Below, piece by piece: positions 9,126-18,717 of a stretch of DNA of 64,000 bases. This DNA is from an uncultured Anaerobiospirillum sp. (GTDB lineage: Bacteria; Pseudomonadota; Gammaproteobacteria; Enterobacterales; Succinivibrionaceae): contig CALXNA010000004.1 of NCBI GenBank assembly GCA_944389615.1, positions 1 through 64,000 of the forward strand. Reading direction: 5' to 3'. The position numbers and the translations under genes were made by a program. Each line of letters opens with the position of its first letter. Positions within the stretch are counted from its first letter, which is position 1. Under the pieces are notes generated by a model that saw nothing but the letters and a program-made list of their open reading frames with translations, was not told where the DNA came from and searched no databases.

Positions 9126-9329
9126 ATGTACAAACATTGCGCAAGCGACAAACAAGATACAGCAAGGCTTCGGCAAGACAGCCTTCTTTTATCAAGGGAA
9201 AAATTTAGAAAAATTATCAAGAACACCCCAATCAAAGCTCATACAATTATCTCATCAGAAGAAGAGGCGGCCAGCATCATACTTAACAGATGTTTAGAGC
9301 CAAACTTTTTAATTAACTTAATTTATTAA
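9126..9329 (+). CDS. Possible small protein upstream of the NrdD-like gene
   Basis: A 67-codon AT-rich frame ends 18 nt before the first possible start of the NrdD-like gene and is co-oriented with it. The product is basic in its first half and I recognise no family. No convincing ribosome binding site precedes ATG 9126, so it may be a chance frame in the AT-rich promoter region. Its base composition differs from the GC-rich surroundings but matches the cassette. Confidence 0.3.
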   Translation: MYKHCASDKQDTARLRQDSLLLSREKFRKIIKNTPIKAHTIISSEEEAASIILNRCLEPNFLINLIY

Positions 9330-9449
9330 CTAATATGAGGTTAATGGATGTATAAACCATTCGATATTCAAAATAACAACCACATCACCAACTTCGCCGT
9401 AGATATCACCAATACAAACTTTGTCACCCCTACGGAAGGAGGATCGCTT

Positions 9450-10886
9450 ATGACAACTCTAAACACTATCGCACCCGCAAATGGAACTATGCCAGCGACT
9501 GCCCTGACGCTTCTAAGGCCGGAGAATGTCTTTGTTCCTGCTGTGGTTACGTCTTACATCTCAAACTTGTGTCAGTGCATTCACCACCTCCTTCCCAACG
9601 CAGACATAGACTTCTTAGGACTCAGGAAGGCGCTTACTACCACTTGCCACGAGAAGGGCAAGGGGTCGGTTTTATCAAAGGAAAGCCAAGCGGCAATCTC
9701 TTCGCTTATAACTGAAACCTTGACTCAATGGGTAGCAGAGAGAGAGCTCGTTACGACAACGGCGAAAGTGATGACGAAGGCCGTCGAGCTCACACGTCAG
9801 GACACTCAGACTCAAGTGACATCAATGCTTAGCAGACTATCCTCAAAGGATAAAGCCGACTGCATGATCTTCATCATCTACTACGGCACAGGCACAAGCC
9901 AAGAGCAGCGCCTCGTGATCGAATGTATGCTACGTGCTATCGATGGAGGCTTGACCAAGGGTGACACGCCTTGCAAGCTGTTGATGGTCTTTGACAGCCA
10001 AGACGGTATCAACTTCAAGCAAAGTGACCCTAACTACGATTTGCACCGTCAAGCTATGCTTGTAAGCGCCAAGAATCGCCAAACATACTTCCGCCTCGAA
10101 GAGAGCCCGGAACAGCAAGAGTATGATGATAGTGCCAAGCGCAAGGCAAGCACCAGCTCCGCCTTCGCCGGTGAGCGAGTACATTTCACTACAGTTAACC
10201 TACCTGCTCTCGCCTTGGAGGCTAGAGGCAATCAATGCAAGTTCTTTGACTTGCTAAAGCAACATGTAAACGAAGCCTGCACACACTTGACTGCAAGCTC
10301 TAAGCAGCTCGCAGCAACTTCACTCCCAATACAAGCAGAAGACGACGACTGGTGCAATTGGCTCACTAACTACTCCTACACAACGACATTGTCAGTTTGC
10401 TTTGTTGGCCTCGCCGAGGCTTTAGTTGCCTTAACAGGCCATCACCACGGCGACAGTGATCAAGCGCATAAGATGGGGCTCGACATCATGAAGTACATGA
10501 GTGATATCATCGATAAGCATGCCCAAAAGACAGGGCTCAACTTCGTGCTATCATCAGTTCCTGACGTAGAAGCCGCTCGTCGTATGGTGGAGCAAGATCG
10601 CAAGCTTTATGGCGAGGTTCCCGGCGTTACCGACCAAGATCACTACACTGGAAGCTTCCACATTCCATCTTCATGCAACCTCTCTGCTTATAAGCGTATT
10701 GCTAGTGAAGCCCCATTCTATCGCTGGTGCCAAGGATGCGAGTACACGGAGATCAGTATGGATGGTGACTTAACCAAAAACCTTCTGGCATACGAAAGGA
10801 TTCTATCGTCCATGCGCAAAGCTGGAGTCAAGGGCGGAGCCGTACGCTCATCGCTATCACGGCGTCGCTACAGCGGTTGCTTGTAA
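9450..10886 (+). CDS. Degenerate anaerobic ribonucleotide reductase (NrdD)-like protein
   Basis: The 478-residue product aligns by eye with the barrel of class III ribonucleotide reductase NrdD, in order: FGFGLGTS-like YYGTGTS, DPNYD near residue 193, TVNLPALALE near 248, the TLSVCFVGLAEALVALTG stretch, and GVTDQDHYTGSFH near 392. It begins after the ATP-cone and first barrel strands of the 712-residue E. coli enzyme. The loop that carries the thiyl Cys (MGCRS in E. coli) has no Cys here, and the C-terminal CxxC zinc ribbon is missing; the last residues, RRRYSGCL, only vaguely recall the glycyl-radical loop RRVCGYL. It is therefore unlikely to reduce nucleotides, and may bind nucleotides or another reductase subunit. 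ATG 9450 follows a perfect AAGGAGG with 7-nt spacing; an upstream in-frame ATG at 9348 (with TGAGG) would add 34 residues. No nrdG activase is nearby. Confidence 0.7.
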   Translation: MTTLNTIAPANGTMPATALTLLRPENVFVPAVVTSYISNLCQCIHHLLPNADIDFLGLRKALTTTCHEKGKGSVLSKESQAAISSLITETLTQWVAERELVTTTAKVMTKAVELTRQDTQTQVTSMLSRLSSKDKADCMIFIIYYGTGTSQEQRLVIECMLRAIDGGLTKGDTPCKLLMVFDSQDGINFKQSDPNYDLHRQAMLVSAKNRQTYFRLEESPEQQEYDDSAKRKASTSSAFAGERVHFTTVNLPALALEARGNQCKFFDLLKQHVNEACTHLTASSKQLAATSLPIQAEDDDWCNWLTNYSYTTTLSVCFVGLAEALVALTGHHHGDSDQAHKMGLDIMKYMSDIIDKHAQKTGLNFVLSSVPDVEAARRMVEQDRKLYGEVPGVTDQDHYTGSFHIPSSCNLSAYKRIASEAPFYRWCQGCEYTEISMDGDLTKNLLAYERILSSMRKAGVKGGAVRSSLSRRRYSGCL

Positions 10887-10919
10887 TGCAGCCGGTCGGT
10901 GATGCAACCTGCCTTGATA

Positions 10920-11153
10920 CAGTATCTGCTCAAAGGCACTGATCTGCTCGGCCGTATCGAGTCCGACTCCGGCGGCCGGGTCGGCGACAGTTCCGCCCTC
11001 AATGCTTACGTTATCAATCATGGTAGATCCCCTAAAGTTGATCCTGGTCGGTTTAGGAGACCTGCGTAAGCCCTGCCCTCACAGTCAAGGCCACCAAGCC
11101 CACCAACAAGCGACTCCTAACCCAACAGGCATAGTCCTATCGTATCATGACCG
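10920..11153. repeat. Direct repeat, copy B (truncated 5' end of a restriction gene)
   Basis: About 234 bp matching 8804-9028. On the - strand it still begins with ATG near 11021 and reads MIDNVSIEGG, parallel to MIENVSIEVG in copy A, but the similarity stops after about 34 codons. It is a relic of the same gene start, left or created when the NrdD-like cassette came to lie here. Confidence 0.85.
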
Positions 11154-11402
11154 TCAACGGCGCCCGCCCCGTAGACGCACCTCAAACTGCATTTATATGC
11201 GGCTTGAGCAGCATACTACCTCATTTTGCGCAGGTTTTCATATCGCGCGCCAATCTGATAAAATCCACGTTTTGCCGAAGCCATCAGCTCAGCGGGACGT
11301 TGAGCTCAGCGGCATGGTGGACGCAGCTGCTCGTTGCTGCCGGTACCGCCTGCGGGGCGATGGTCTAAGGTCTTGGTGTTTTGAGGGTGGGGGCAAGAGG
11401 AC

Positions 11403-11867
11403 ATGTCCGAGCGTTTTAAGCCTTATCTGACCGTGGCGTTGATCATTGAACATGAAGGCCGCTTCTTGATGGTCGAAGAGTTCCAAGAAACTGGTGAACT
11501 GTGCTTTGGCACCATCGCAGGTCACGTTGAGGCCAAGGAGTCCATCATTGAGGCGGCGCTGCGCGAAGGCCGCGAAGAGTGCGGCTGCGCGGTCGAGCTC
11601 GACCACTTGGTGGGCATCTACGACTACGTCAAGGACTACGAGACCATCATCCGCTTCACCTTCGCCGCGCACTTAAAGGATCATGACCCAAGCCTCGTGC
11701 ATGTGGCCGACCCTGACCAGAAGATTCAGGCGATCAAGTGGTACAGCCGCGACGAGATCTACGCCCAAAAGGCGATGTGGCGTACCCGCCTCATTGGCTA
11801 TAACTTCGATGACTACTTCAAGGGTCAGAAGTTGCCACTCTCGTGCATCACCGAGGTACGGGCCTAA
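11403..11867 (+). CDS. nudJ: Nudix hydrolase NudJ (phosphatase)
   Basis: The 154-residue product is a Nudix hydrolase acting on nucleoside and thiamine-type pyrophosphates. The Nudix box is complete, running from AGHVEAKES through REGREECG at about residues 39-61, with the catalytic Glu residues in place. Length matches E. coli NudJ (153). It is first in the order nudJ-mnmA-hflD-purB, exactly as in E. coli. Its stop TAA overlaps the mnmA start (TAATG), implying translational coupling. Confidence 0.9.
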   Translation: MSERFKPYLTVALIIEHEGRFLMVEEFQETGELCFGTIAGHVEAKESIIEAALREGREECGCAVELDHLVGIYDYVKDYETIIRFTFAAHLKDHDPSLVHVADPDQKIQAIKWYSRDEIYAQKAMWRTRLIGYNFDDYFKGQKLPLSCITEVRA

Positions 11868-13057
11868 TGTCGATCTTCAGTGCCGACCACGTCTTTGACG
11901 ATCACATTCCCTATTCTGAGCTGCAAGGCAAGCACGTCGTGATAGGCCTGTCCGGCGGCGTCGACTCATCACTGTCCGCAGCCTTGCTCAAGGAGGCAGG
12001 CCTTAAGGTCACCGCCCTCTTCATGAAAAATTGGGAAGAGGACGATACGGCCAGTTACTGCGCCGCGGCCGAAGACCGCAAGGACGCCGAGGCGGTCTGC
12101 GCCAAGCTCGGCATCGAGCTTAAGACCATCAACTTTGCCGCCGAGTACTGGGATCGCGTCTTTGAGAACTTCTTAAGCGAGTATCGCGCGGGCCGTACGC
12201 CGAACCCCGATATCCTGTGCAATAAGGAGATCAAGTTCAAGGCATTCCTAGACTACGCTCTTAAGGTGCTCGACGCGGACTTCATCGCCACCGGTCACTA
12301 TTGCCTGCGCAGCTTCGATGGCGGCATCGACGCTCCCGCCCACCTCCTGCGCGGTAAGGACGGCAACAAGGATCAGAGCTACTTCCTGCATGCCATTGGC
12401 CCGGGCAAACTCCATAAGGTCTTATTCCCGGTCGGCCACTTAGAGAAGCCGGTAGTACGCGCCATGGCCAAGGAACGCGGCTTGGCGACCGCCAGCAAAA
12501 AGGACAGCACCGGCATCTGCTTTATCGGCGAGAAGCGCTTCAACCAGTTCTTACATGACTTCCTGCCTGATGCCGCGACGCCGGGCCCGATTATCTCCAC
12601 TGAGGGCAAGGTCGTCGGCGAACACCCGGGCCTGATGTACTGCACTATCGGCCAGCGTAAGGGCCTGCACATCGGCGGTAGTGCTGACGGCACGGGCGAG
12701 GCTTGGTACGTAGTTGATAAGGACATGAGCCGCAACGCCCTGATCGTCGCTCAGGGCCATAACCACCCGGCGCTCTTTGCTCAGGGCCTGTGGGCGAGCA
12801 ACGAGACGTGGATTGTGGACGGCCCGACCGCGGCCGAGCTGCCGCTTGCTTGTAGCTGTAAGGTGCGCTATCGCCAGCCTGATGTAAAATGTACCGTTGA
12901 GCGTGTCCAGCACTCCCTCAACGGCGAGGAGCCGCGCACCATGCTCAAAGTTTCCTTTGACGAACCAGTCGCCGCGATTGCCCCAGGCCAGTCGGTGGTC
13001 TTCTATCGGGGCGCCGATTGCTTAGGCGGCGCCATCATCGAGGCACCGCTGAAGTAG
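11867..13057 (+). CDS. mnmA: tRNA-specific 2-thiouridylase MnmA
   Basis: MnmA makes the 2-thio group of mnm5s2U34 in tRNAs for Lys, Glu and Gln, using ATP and sulfur relayed by TusE. The 396-residue product has the PP-loop SGGVDSS near residue 26, the first active-site Cys in [12 protein letters not shown], and the second in [13 protein letters not shown] chose ATG 11867, which overlaps the nudJ stop in TAATG; a GTG eight codons upstream inside nudJ is possible but less likely. About 150 bp of GC-rich sequence separate it from hflD. Confidence 0.93.
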   Translation: MSIFSADHVFDDHIPYSELQGKHVVIGLSGGVDSSLSAALLKEAGLKVTALFMKNWEEDDTASYCAAAEDRKDAEAVCAKLGIELKTINFAAEYWDRVFENFLSEYRAGRTPNPDILCNKEIKFKAFLDYALKVLDADFIATGHYCLRSFDGGIDAPAHLLRGKDGNKDQSYFLHAIGPGKLHKVLFPVGHLEKPVVRAMAKERGLATASKKDSTGICFIGEKRFNQFLHDFLPDAATPGPIISTEGKVVGEHPGLMYCTIGQRKGLHIGGSADGTGEAWYVVDKDMSRNALIVAQGHNHPALFAQGLWASNETWIVDGPTAAELPLACSCKVRYRQPDVKCTVERVQHSLNGEEPRTMLKVSFDEPVAAIAPGQSVVFYRGADCLGGAIIEAPLK

Positions 13058-13212
13058 GCACACCTGCGGTAGCGCCTCAGGCGCAGCGGAGGCGCGCAGC
13101 GAAACTGCCAACGCGCAGCGCCGCCCGCCTGCCGGGAGGCGGCGCCGCGGCTGGTTCTAGTTCTTTTTGATCTTGTGATTGGTTGTTGGTCTTGGCCCAG
13201 TGTGAGGTGATC

Positions 13213-13878
13213 ATGGCTTCAGATTCGTACTGCGAAACCATAGCGTTAGCTGCTCTGTTCCAATCGGCTGCTCAAATCCAGCGGGTGGCACGCTTTGGTG
13301 CCGTCGATGAAAACGAGATCGCGCCCTTGATGCGCGCTCTCATCATCACCAATCCGCACACGATCGAAGATATCTACGATCCCAAGCGTTTGACTTCGGG
13401 CTTAAATCAGCTGCTGACCTCGCTCTACCCTAAGGAGGCGGCCCAGCCTAAGAACGCTGAGCTCATCAAGATTGCCTTTAGCATCATCAATCTTGAGGGC
13501 AACCTCGAAAAGCAAAACGTGGTGCTGGGGCAGTTAGACCAAGAAGTCGATAAGCTACGCGAGCAGGTGCTCGCTCTGCACCCTGACTACGAGACCAGCG
13601 AAAACCCGGTGCTCTTAGACTACGAGGTCATCAAGCTCTACTCCAAGATCTACTCGAACTTGATCTCGCCCAACTTCCCTAAGCTCATCATCTACGGCGA
13701 GGAGAGCCACCTGCGCCGTACCGAATTTCAGGAGATGATCCGCGCCCTGCTCCTGTCGGGCATTCGCGCCAGCCTTTTGTGGCACCAAATGGGCGGCAAG
13801 CGCTACTCGCTGATGTTCCGCTACAAGGACATCCTAGAGTGCGCCCGCTCCATTTTATCGGGGCAATACCAAGGCTAG
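13213..13878 (+). CDS. hflD: High frequency lysogenization protein HflD homolog
   Basis: The 221-residue product matches HflD along its length, most clearly in the C-terminal GIRASLLWHQMGGKRYSLMF block (E. coli GIRAAVLWHQVGG). HflD is a membrane-associated protein known in E. coli for binding lambda CII; its housekeeping role is uncertain. ATG 13213 is preceded by GAGGTG; TTG codons further upstream are weaker candidates. The position between mnmA and purB is the conserved gammaproteobacterial order. Confidence 0.88.
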   Translation: MASDSYCETIALAALFQSAAQIQRVARFGAVDENEIAPLMRALIITNPHTIEDIYDPKRLTSGLNQLLTSLYPKEAAQPKNAELIKIAFSIINLEGNLEKQNVVLGQLDQEVDKLREQVLALHPDYETSENPVLLDYEVIKLYSKIYSNLISPNFPKLIIYGEESHLRRTEFQEMIRALLLSGIRASLLWHQMGGKRYSLMFRYKDILECARSILSGQYQG

Positions 13879-13990
13879 GTAGGCACGGCGGGCGCAGCGC
13901 GGCTAGCGCGCGGCTGACGCGCTGCGCCTTGCGCCGTCTGTGCGTCCTGTTACCGAATTTGAAACTTCCCTGTCACCTTACTTGAGGTAA

Positions 13991-15361
<1,371 letters not shown>

Positions 15362-15383
15362 CCAAAGAGCTCTCTTCACCCAG

Positions 15384-15404
15384 CCCCCTGCCTGAGGCAG
15401 GGGT
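15384..15404 (+). terminator. Stem-loop after purB
   Basis: CCCCTGC and GCAGGGG form a strong stem 24 nt after the purB stop. No T run follows, so it may be a processing or stability hairpin rather than a classical terminator. Confidence 0.4.
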
Positions 15405-15687
15405 GCTGCGGCGCGCCGCTACCTCGACCTAAGCGCTTTTGGGTTCCCTGAAAGCTCTTAGGTTGGTGTATTGCGGCTGGAATTGCCAGCCCCCATTAGC
15501 ACTCTCCCGTATCCTTATTTGCTTGGGGCTTCGCCCCACGGGCCAGTGGCCCACTTAGGCTTAGGCCTGCCGGGCCACCGGCCTGCTTGGGAGCTCTGCC
15601 TTAGCGCCCGCCCCTACTGGGCGCCTCACCTTATCTCTCTTTTATTGAGATGGCTTGCCCATCTGCTACTGCTCCTTGAGGCTAACC
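15404..15687. other. Intergenic region between purB and the AI-2E permease gene
   Basis: GC-rich with short repeats of GGGCGCC/GGCCAC type. No credible frame or RNA gene is visible. It presumably holds the promoter of the permease gene. Confidence 0.35.
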
Positions 15688-18027
15688 TTGAGCCATACGC
15701 GCGAACGTTACTTTGAATGGACCTTGTTAGGTCTCATCTTGATCATCGGCGGCCTCCTCTTTTACGAGGCCTTACCTTTCTTAAACGGCGCCTTGGGTGC
15801 GATCACGCTCTATCTCTTGCTGCGGCGCACCAACTTCTACCTGTGCACGCGCTTCTCGCGCGCCATGGCGCCGTGGATCATCACCTTAGCCGTGACCTGC
15901 TTTGTGATGGTGCCGCTGTCGATAGCTTTGTGGTACGTCATCGACGTCGTGCAGAACCTAGACTTCAACGTCCAAGACATCATCCAGCGCTATACCGATA
16001 CCATCGACTACTTAGAGCAGAAGACCGGCTTTGAGATCGCAAGCGATCGCACCATCTCCTTCTTGACGGCGCGCGCCACCGCCATCATGAACATGTTCAT
16101 GAGCGGCGTGAACAATGCCGCGGTCAACCTCTTCACCGCCATCTTGCTCTTATTCTTCTTGCTCTCCGGCGGCATGAAGATGGAGCATACCATCGCCCGC
16201 TGCCTGCCCTTTAGCGATACCAACAAGCGCTTGGTCATCTCCAAGGTCAGCACCATCGTGCGCTCCAACGCCATCGGCATTCCGCTCTTGGCCATCATCC
16301 AAGGTGCCGTTGCCGCGGTCGGCTACAGCATTTGCGAAGTCAACCACCCGATCGAGTTTGGCGCCTTGACCGGCCTTGCCTCGATGATCCCGATCGTGGG
16401 CTCGATGTTAGTCTGGGTACCGCTCGCCATCTTGCAGTACTCATCCCAAGGCTTCACGGCAGCCTTAGGTCTTGCCGCCTACGGCGCCATCATCATCTCC
16501 CAGTGCGACAACATCCTGCGCATGATCATGCAGCGGCGTATGGCCAACACCCACCCGCTCATCACCATCTTCGGTGTCATCGCCGGTCTGCCGCTGTTCG
16601 GCTTTATGGGCCTGATCTTCGGCCCGCTCTTGGTCGCCATGTTCCTGCTCTTCTTGGAGATGTTCGTCAACCAATACATCTTAGGCGACCACGATCCAAA
16701 CCACGCCATTGTCTCAAGCCCGCAGCGCAAGCACCGCAAAGCCCAAGATAGCGCCCAAGACCAAGCCTCGGCGAGCGCCAGCGCAGCGGCCGCACCGCGC
16801 AACAGCACGCAGAGCAAGCATGATAGTGCCAAGAGCGCTCAGCCCAACAAGCGTAACGCCGCGCCTCGCACCAAGACCGAGACGAGCGTTTCTAAGCCTA
16901 ACACCGTCCGCCCAGCTCCGGCCGCAGAGCAGGCCCAGCCAACCGCAACCACGACCGCGGCGCAGAGCGCAAAGCCAAAGTCGGCTCAACTAGGCGTCGA
17001 GCGCCCAAACCCGGGCTTCGAGACCAAGGCACCGAAGCGCCAGAGCTTTAAGAACGCCAAGGCCCAGAGCAAACATGACAAGCGCGAGAGCGCTAAACAG
17101 CGCGCCGCCCATGACGCTGCGCCTGAGGTCGCACTCAAAACGGTACCAGCTGCACCGGTCATGACGCCGCTCAAGCCGCAGCCGACCTTTAAGGACTTAG
17201 GCTCCAGCAGCATTTTGCGCGCTCAAGGACGCTGGGATCAGGACAAGGCCGAAGCCACGCGCGGCCACAGCTTAGTGGCCCGGGCCGTGGCCCAAGCCAT
17301 TGGCTCCTTGGACAATCTCGATGATCTCGGCGGCTCCAATGCCCTCAACGCCCATGCCTTAGCGCAGGTGCTGGCCAAGGTCACACCGCACGAAGACGCC
17401 GCGCCCGCGGCTCCGCAGGCTGAACCTGAGCACAAGGCCCAGCTCGCACCGCAGGCTCAGCACCAAGACCGGCTACCGCGCCGTGAGCGCAAACACGATA
17501 CCAGTGAGCGCAAGCGTGACGCAGGTGAACGTGCTGGGCGCACGGAGCGACCGGCCCGCCCGGCAGCTGCCACCGCTCCAGCTGAGCACGAGGCTCCAGC
17601 TCAGCACGAGGCTAGACCAACTCATGAGGCAAAGCCCACGCATGAGGCTAAGCCGACCCGCGAAGCTAAACCTGCCCGCACGGAACGTCCAGCGCGCACC
17701 GAGCGCTCCGGGCGCGCGGGCAAGCGCAATCCTTCGAGCCGTAATGCCAACCGCAGTACGGGACGTAACGCTGAGCGTAGTGGCCGCAGCGGTGGGCGCG
17801 GTTCGCGGCGGCGCAGCTCGAACTTGGACTACCAAGTCCTGCGCCCAGCGCGCAAACCGGCTGAGCCGCTGCCTTTTGTGCATACGGTCGTCTCGCACAG
17901 TGCCGGTATGAGTCAAGAGCCGCCTAAGCACACGCTGCGCACGCAGCTGGTGTCGGTGCATACCGCCAAGGGCACCATGCTCGCCGCGGCTCCACGCCGC
18001 TCCCGGCGCCTGCGCCGCTTCCGCTAA
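15688..18027 (+). CDS. AI-2E/PerM family membrane protein with long basic C-terminal tail
   Basis: Residues 1-340 form an AI-2E exporter/PerM-type permease with about eight membrane segments, including the PIVGSMLVWVPLAI and GLPLFGFMGLIFGPLLVAM regions typical of the family. Members export autoinducer-2 or act in ion and stress homeostasis; the substrate cannot be told here. Residues from about 345 to the end (some 430) are a low-complexity Ala/Lys/Arg/Pro/Gln tail with repeats such as THEAKP and ARTERP, ending in an Arg-rich segment. Usual family length is near 350, so the tail doubles the protein; it should be cytosolic and could bind nucleic acid or the membrane surface. No ATG is available at the start; TTG 15688 has TTGAGG 6 nt upstream, and TTG 15655 is an alternative. 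Confidence 0.8.
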   Translation: MSHTRERYFEWTLLGLILIIGGLLFYEALPFLNGALGAITLYLLLRRTNFYLCTRFSRAMAPWIITLAVTCFVMVPLSIALWYVIDVVQNLDFNVQDIIQRYTDTIDYLEQKTGFEIASDRTISFLTARATAIMNMFMSGVNNAAVNLFTAILLLFFLLSGGMKMEHTIARCLPFSDTNKRLVISKVSTIVRSNAIGIPLLAIIQGAVAAVGYSICEVNHPIEFGALTGLASMIPIVGSMLVWVPLAILQYSSQGFTAALGLAAYGAIIISQCDNILRMIMQRRMANTHPLITIFGVIAGLPLFGFMGLIFGPLLVAMFLLFLEMFVNQYILGDHDPNHAIVSSPQRKHRKAQDSAQDQASASASAAAAPRNSTQSKHDSAKSAQPNKRNAAPRTKTETSVSKPNTVRPAPAAEQAQPTATTTAAQSAKPKSAQLGVERPNPGFETKAPKRQSFKNAKAQSKHDKRESAKQRAAHDAAPEVALKTVPAAPVMTPLKPQPTFKDLGSSSILRAQGRWDQDKAEATRGHSLVARAVAQAIGSLDNLDDLGGSNALNAHALAQVLAKVTPHEDAAPAAPQAEPEHKAQLAPQAQHQDRLPRRERKHDTSERKRDAGERAGRTERPARPAAATAPAEHEAPAQHEARPTHEAKPTHEAKPTREAKPARTERPARTERSGRAGKRNPSSRNANRSTGRNAERSGRSGGRGSRRRSSNLDYQVLRPARKPAEPLPFVHTVVSHSAGMSQEPPKHTLRTQLVSVHTAKGTMLAAAPRRSRRLRRFR

Positions 18028-18094
18028 GACGGTAGCGCGCAGCAAGGCGCGGCGCTATACTGGGCTGCGCCTTTGCCATTAGGGAGCAAAACTT

Positions 18095-18343
18095 ATGGAC
18101 ACGATTACGATCACGATTGAGTCGGAGCTCAAGGCTCAGGCTGAGGCTCTTATGGCGCAGCTGGGCTTAGATCTGGATACGGGCATTGACCTCTTCTTGC
18201 GTGAGGCCGTGCGCTGTCACGGGCTGCCGTTTGAGGAGCCCAACGCCACGACCTACGCGGCTATGGATGACGCGGTTCATGACCAGAGCATGAACGGCCC
18301 TTTTGACAGTGTTGCGGAGCTGATAGCGTCCTTGGACGCTTAG
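18095..18343 (+). CDS. RelB/DinJ family antitoxin (orphan)
   Basis: The 82-residue product opens with a short beta strand (TITIESELK) and two helices of the ribbon-helix-helix DinJ/RelB type, including GLDLDTGIDLFLREAV and GLPFE. Such proteins bind their own promoter and neutralise a YafQ/RelE-type RNase. ATG 18095 follows GGGAG. No toxin frame follows in the next 370 bp, and none precedes it, so it appears to be a solitary antitoxin, acting perhaps on a toxin elsewhere or as a relic. Confidence 0.75.
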   Translation: MDTITITIESELKAQAEALMAQLGLDLDTGIDLFLREAVRCHGLPFEEPNATTYAAMDDAVHDQSMNGPFDSVAELIASLDA

Positions 18344-18717
18344 ACCGGGCGCGCGTGAGCGCGTGTAACCTTCCTGTGCCGCAGGCTAGCCGCAAGGCTG
18401 GCCTGTCTCGTCTTGACGCCCCGCTCTGGGGCGGTACTTTCGCAACTTTGGCGCCGTTCTGGGCGCCGCACCGGGCCTGAGCACGGCCATGGCTTTGGCG
18501 CCATCAGGGCGCTTCATCCCTGTGATTTTTTTGGAGCCCGTTCCGAAATTCCAAGCTCAATCACAGACAGAGCACCGGCGCTAGGTATAATCGCACTTAG
18601 AATCGGCTTTAGCGCGCTGGCGCTAGATATCGCGTCCGTGCTTTTCATAGATACTACACACAGGTCAGCTTAGGGCTTGGTTGGGATCTTGGTTAAGCGA
18701 GCAATCGCAGGTTAGAT
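18344..18717. other. Intergenic region, antitoxin to EAL gene
   Basis: No RelE/YafQ-like toxin frame is present. GC-rich inverted repeats (for example GGCGCC clusters) fill the first half; the second half holds the promoter element at 18586. Confidence 0.4.
18586..18591 (+). promoter_or_regulatory. Sigma70-type -10 element for the EAL gene
   Basis: A perfect TATAAT lies 127 nt upstream of the start at 18718. No good -35 box is seen at 17 nt. Confidence 0.4.

Noticed and set aside
9029..10919. Insertion sequence or transposon between the direct repeats
   Set aside because: No transposase, no terminal inverted repeats, and the repeats are far too long for a target-site duplication.
10914..11021. 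Second functional restriction gene start on the - strand
   Set aside because: Similarity to the real gene ends after about 34 codons and the frame continues into unrelated sequence; it is a truncated copy.
17473..18045. Leftward 190-codon frame within the permease tail
   Set aside because: Arg/Ala/Leu-rich shadow of the repetitive tail, without a ribosome binding site.
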